Positions 5,737-5,844 of a stretch of DNA of 5,844 nucleotides are shown one piece after another. Position 1 is the first letter of the stretch. Every line of letters starts with the position of its first letter. The translations under genes were made by a program, and so were the position numbers. Source of the DNA: Desulfobacteraceae bacterium UBA2771 (lineage in GTDB: Bacteria; Desulfobacterota; Desulfobacteria; Desulfobacterales; Desulfosarcinaceae); contig DEIP01000055.1 in NCBI GenBank assembly GCA_002352605.1, positions 1-5,844 of the forward strand. Direction: 5' to 3'. The notes below the pieces were generated by a model. It did not search any database and was not told the DNA's origin. It saw only the letters and a list, made by a program, of their open reading frames with translations.

Positions 5737-5844
5737 CATAGGTATTAACTGTTTGACTAATCTATTTTCTCAATCTAATTAATCTTTCATAAGGGTTCGC
5801 GAAAAAATAACTTCGCAGAATTGGCGCTCAGATTTGGTCCAGGT

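Larger units (their letters stand above)
5501..5844. other. Non-coding region upstream of the hdr operon
   Basis: I see no convincing gene here. It contains a hairpin with perfect outer arms ACAGTGC (5575-5581) and GCACTGT (5607-5613) and a partly paired CCCGGG/CCTGGG interior. It also has an imperfect direct repeat TGTGATACGAAAATT (5531-5545) and TGTGATAGGAAATTA (5651-5665), and a tandem AACCGAAA pair near 5620-5637. The last 55 bases become more G/C-rich and are open in several short frames. They could be the edge of a neighbouring gene or element, but too little is visible to assign. Confidence 0.5.

Overview
The window looks like chromosomal DNA of an anaerobic Desulfobacterota-type bacterium (sulfate reducer or syntroph). 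The pointers are HdrD/HdrA-type electron-transfer flavo-iron-sulfur proteins of the kind common in that group, including an HdrA carrying a GltD-like insert. This is a judgement from protein sequence, not from a search. All supported genes read on the minus strand, so the layout is described from high to low coordinates.

5844-5501 is a non-coding leader with a weak sigma70-like promoter candidate, a hairpin and a short direct repeat. 5500-4190 is an intact HdrD-like protein with two [4Fe-4S] motifs and a CCG half. 4172/4117-2732 is a chimeric reading frame: the front of an HdrA with a GltD-like insert, joined in frame at 3254|3253 to the middle of a second HdrD-like gene. That second gene is stopped by TAA at 2734-2732 and resumes as an HdrB-like piece at 2728-2036. 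2021-1533 is a small unrecognised protein with a possible RelE-like core.

The block 1480-1308 holds a near-consensus promoter (TTGACA-N17-TATAAG), a structured transcript of about 130 nt and a strong intrinsic terminator. It is either a small RNA or an attenuated leader. 1304-1 is the start of an exported protein made of about 17 Asp-rich, Ca-binding-like repeats, which runs off the left edge.

The most notable feature is the mosaic hdr region. A 249-bp stretch (5141-5389) recurs at 3005-3253 with 9 mismatches and no gaps, although the two HdrD-like genes are clearly diverged on the low-coordinate side of both copies. The DNA between the copies (about 5140-3254) is visibly more A/T-rich. Removing 2136 bp, exactly 712 codons, would restore one full-length HdrD frame, still carrying the TAA. 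I infer that a diverged hdrD-hdrA piece recombined into a resident hdrD-like gene, leaving one working hybrid copy and one decaying remnant.

If functional, the HdrD-like protein would pass electrons between a soluble donor and an HdrA-type flavoprotein or a membrane partner. The only HdrA visible here is incomplete, so a working partner would have to be encoded elsewhere.
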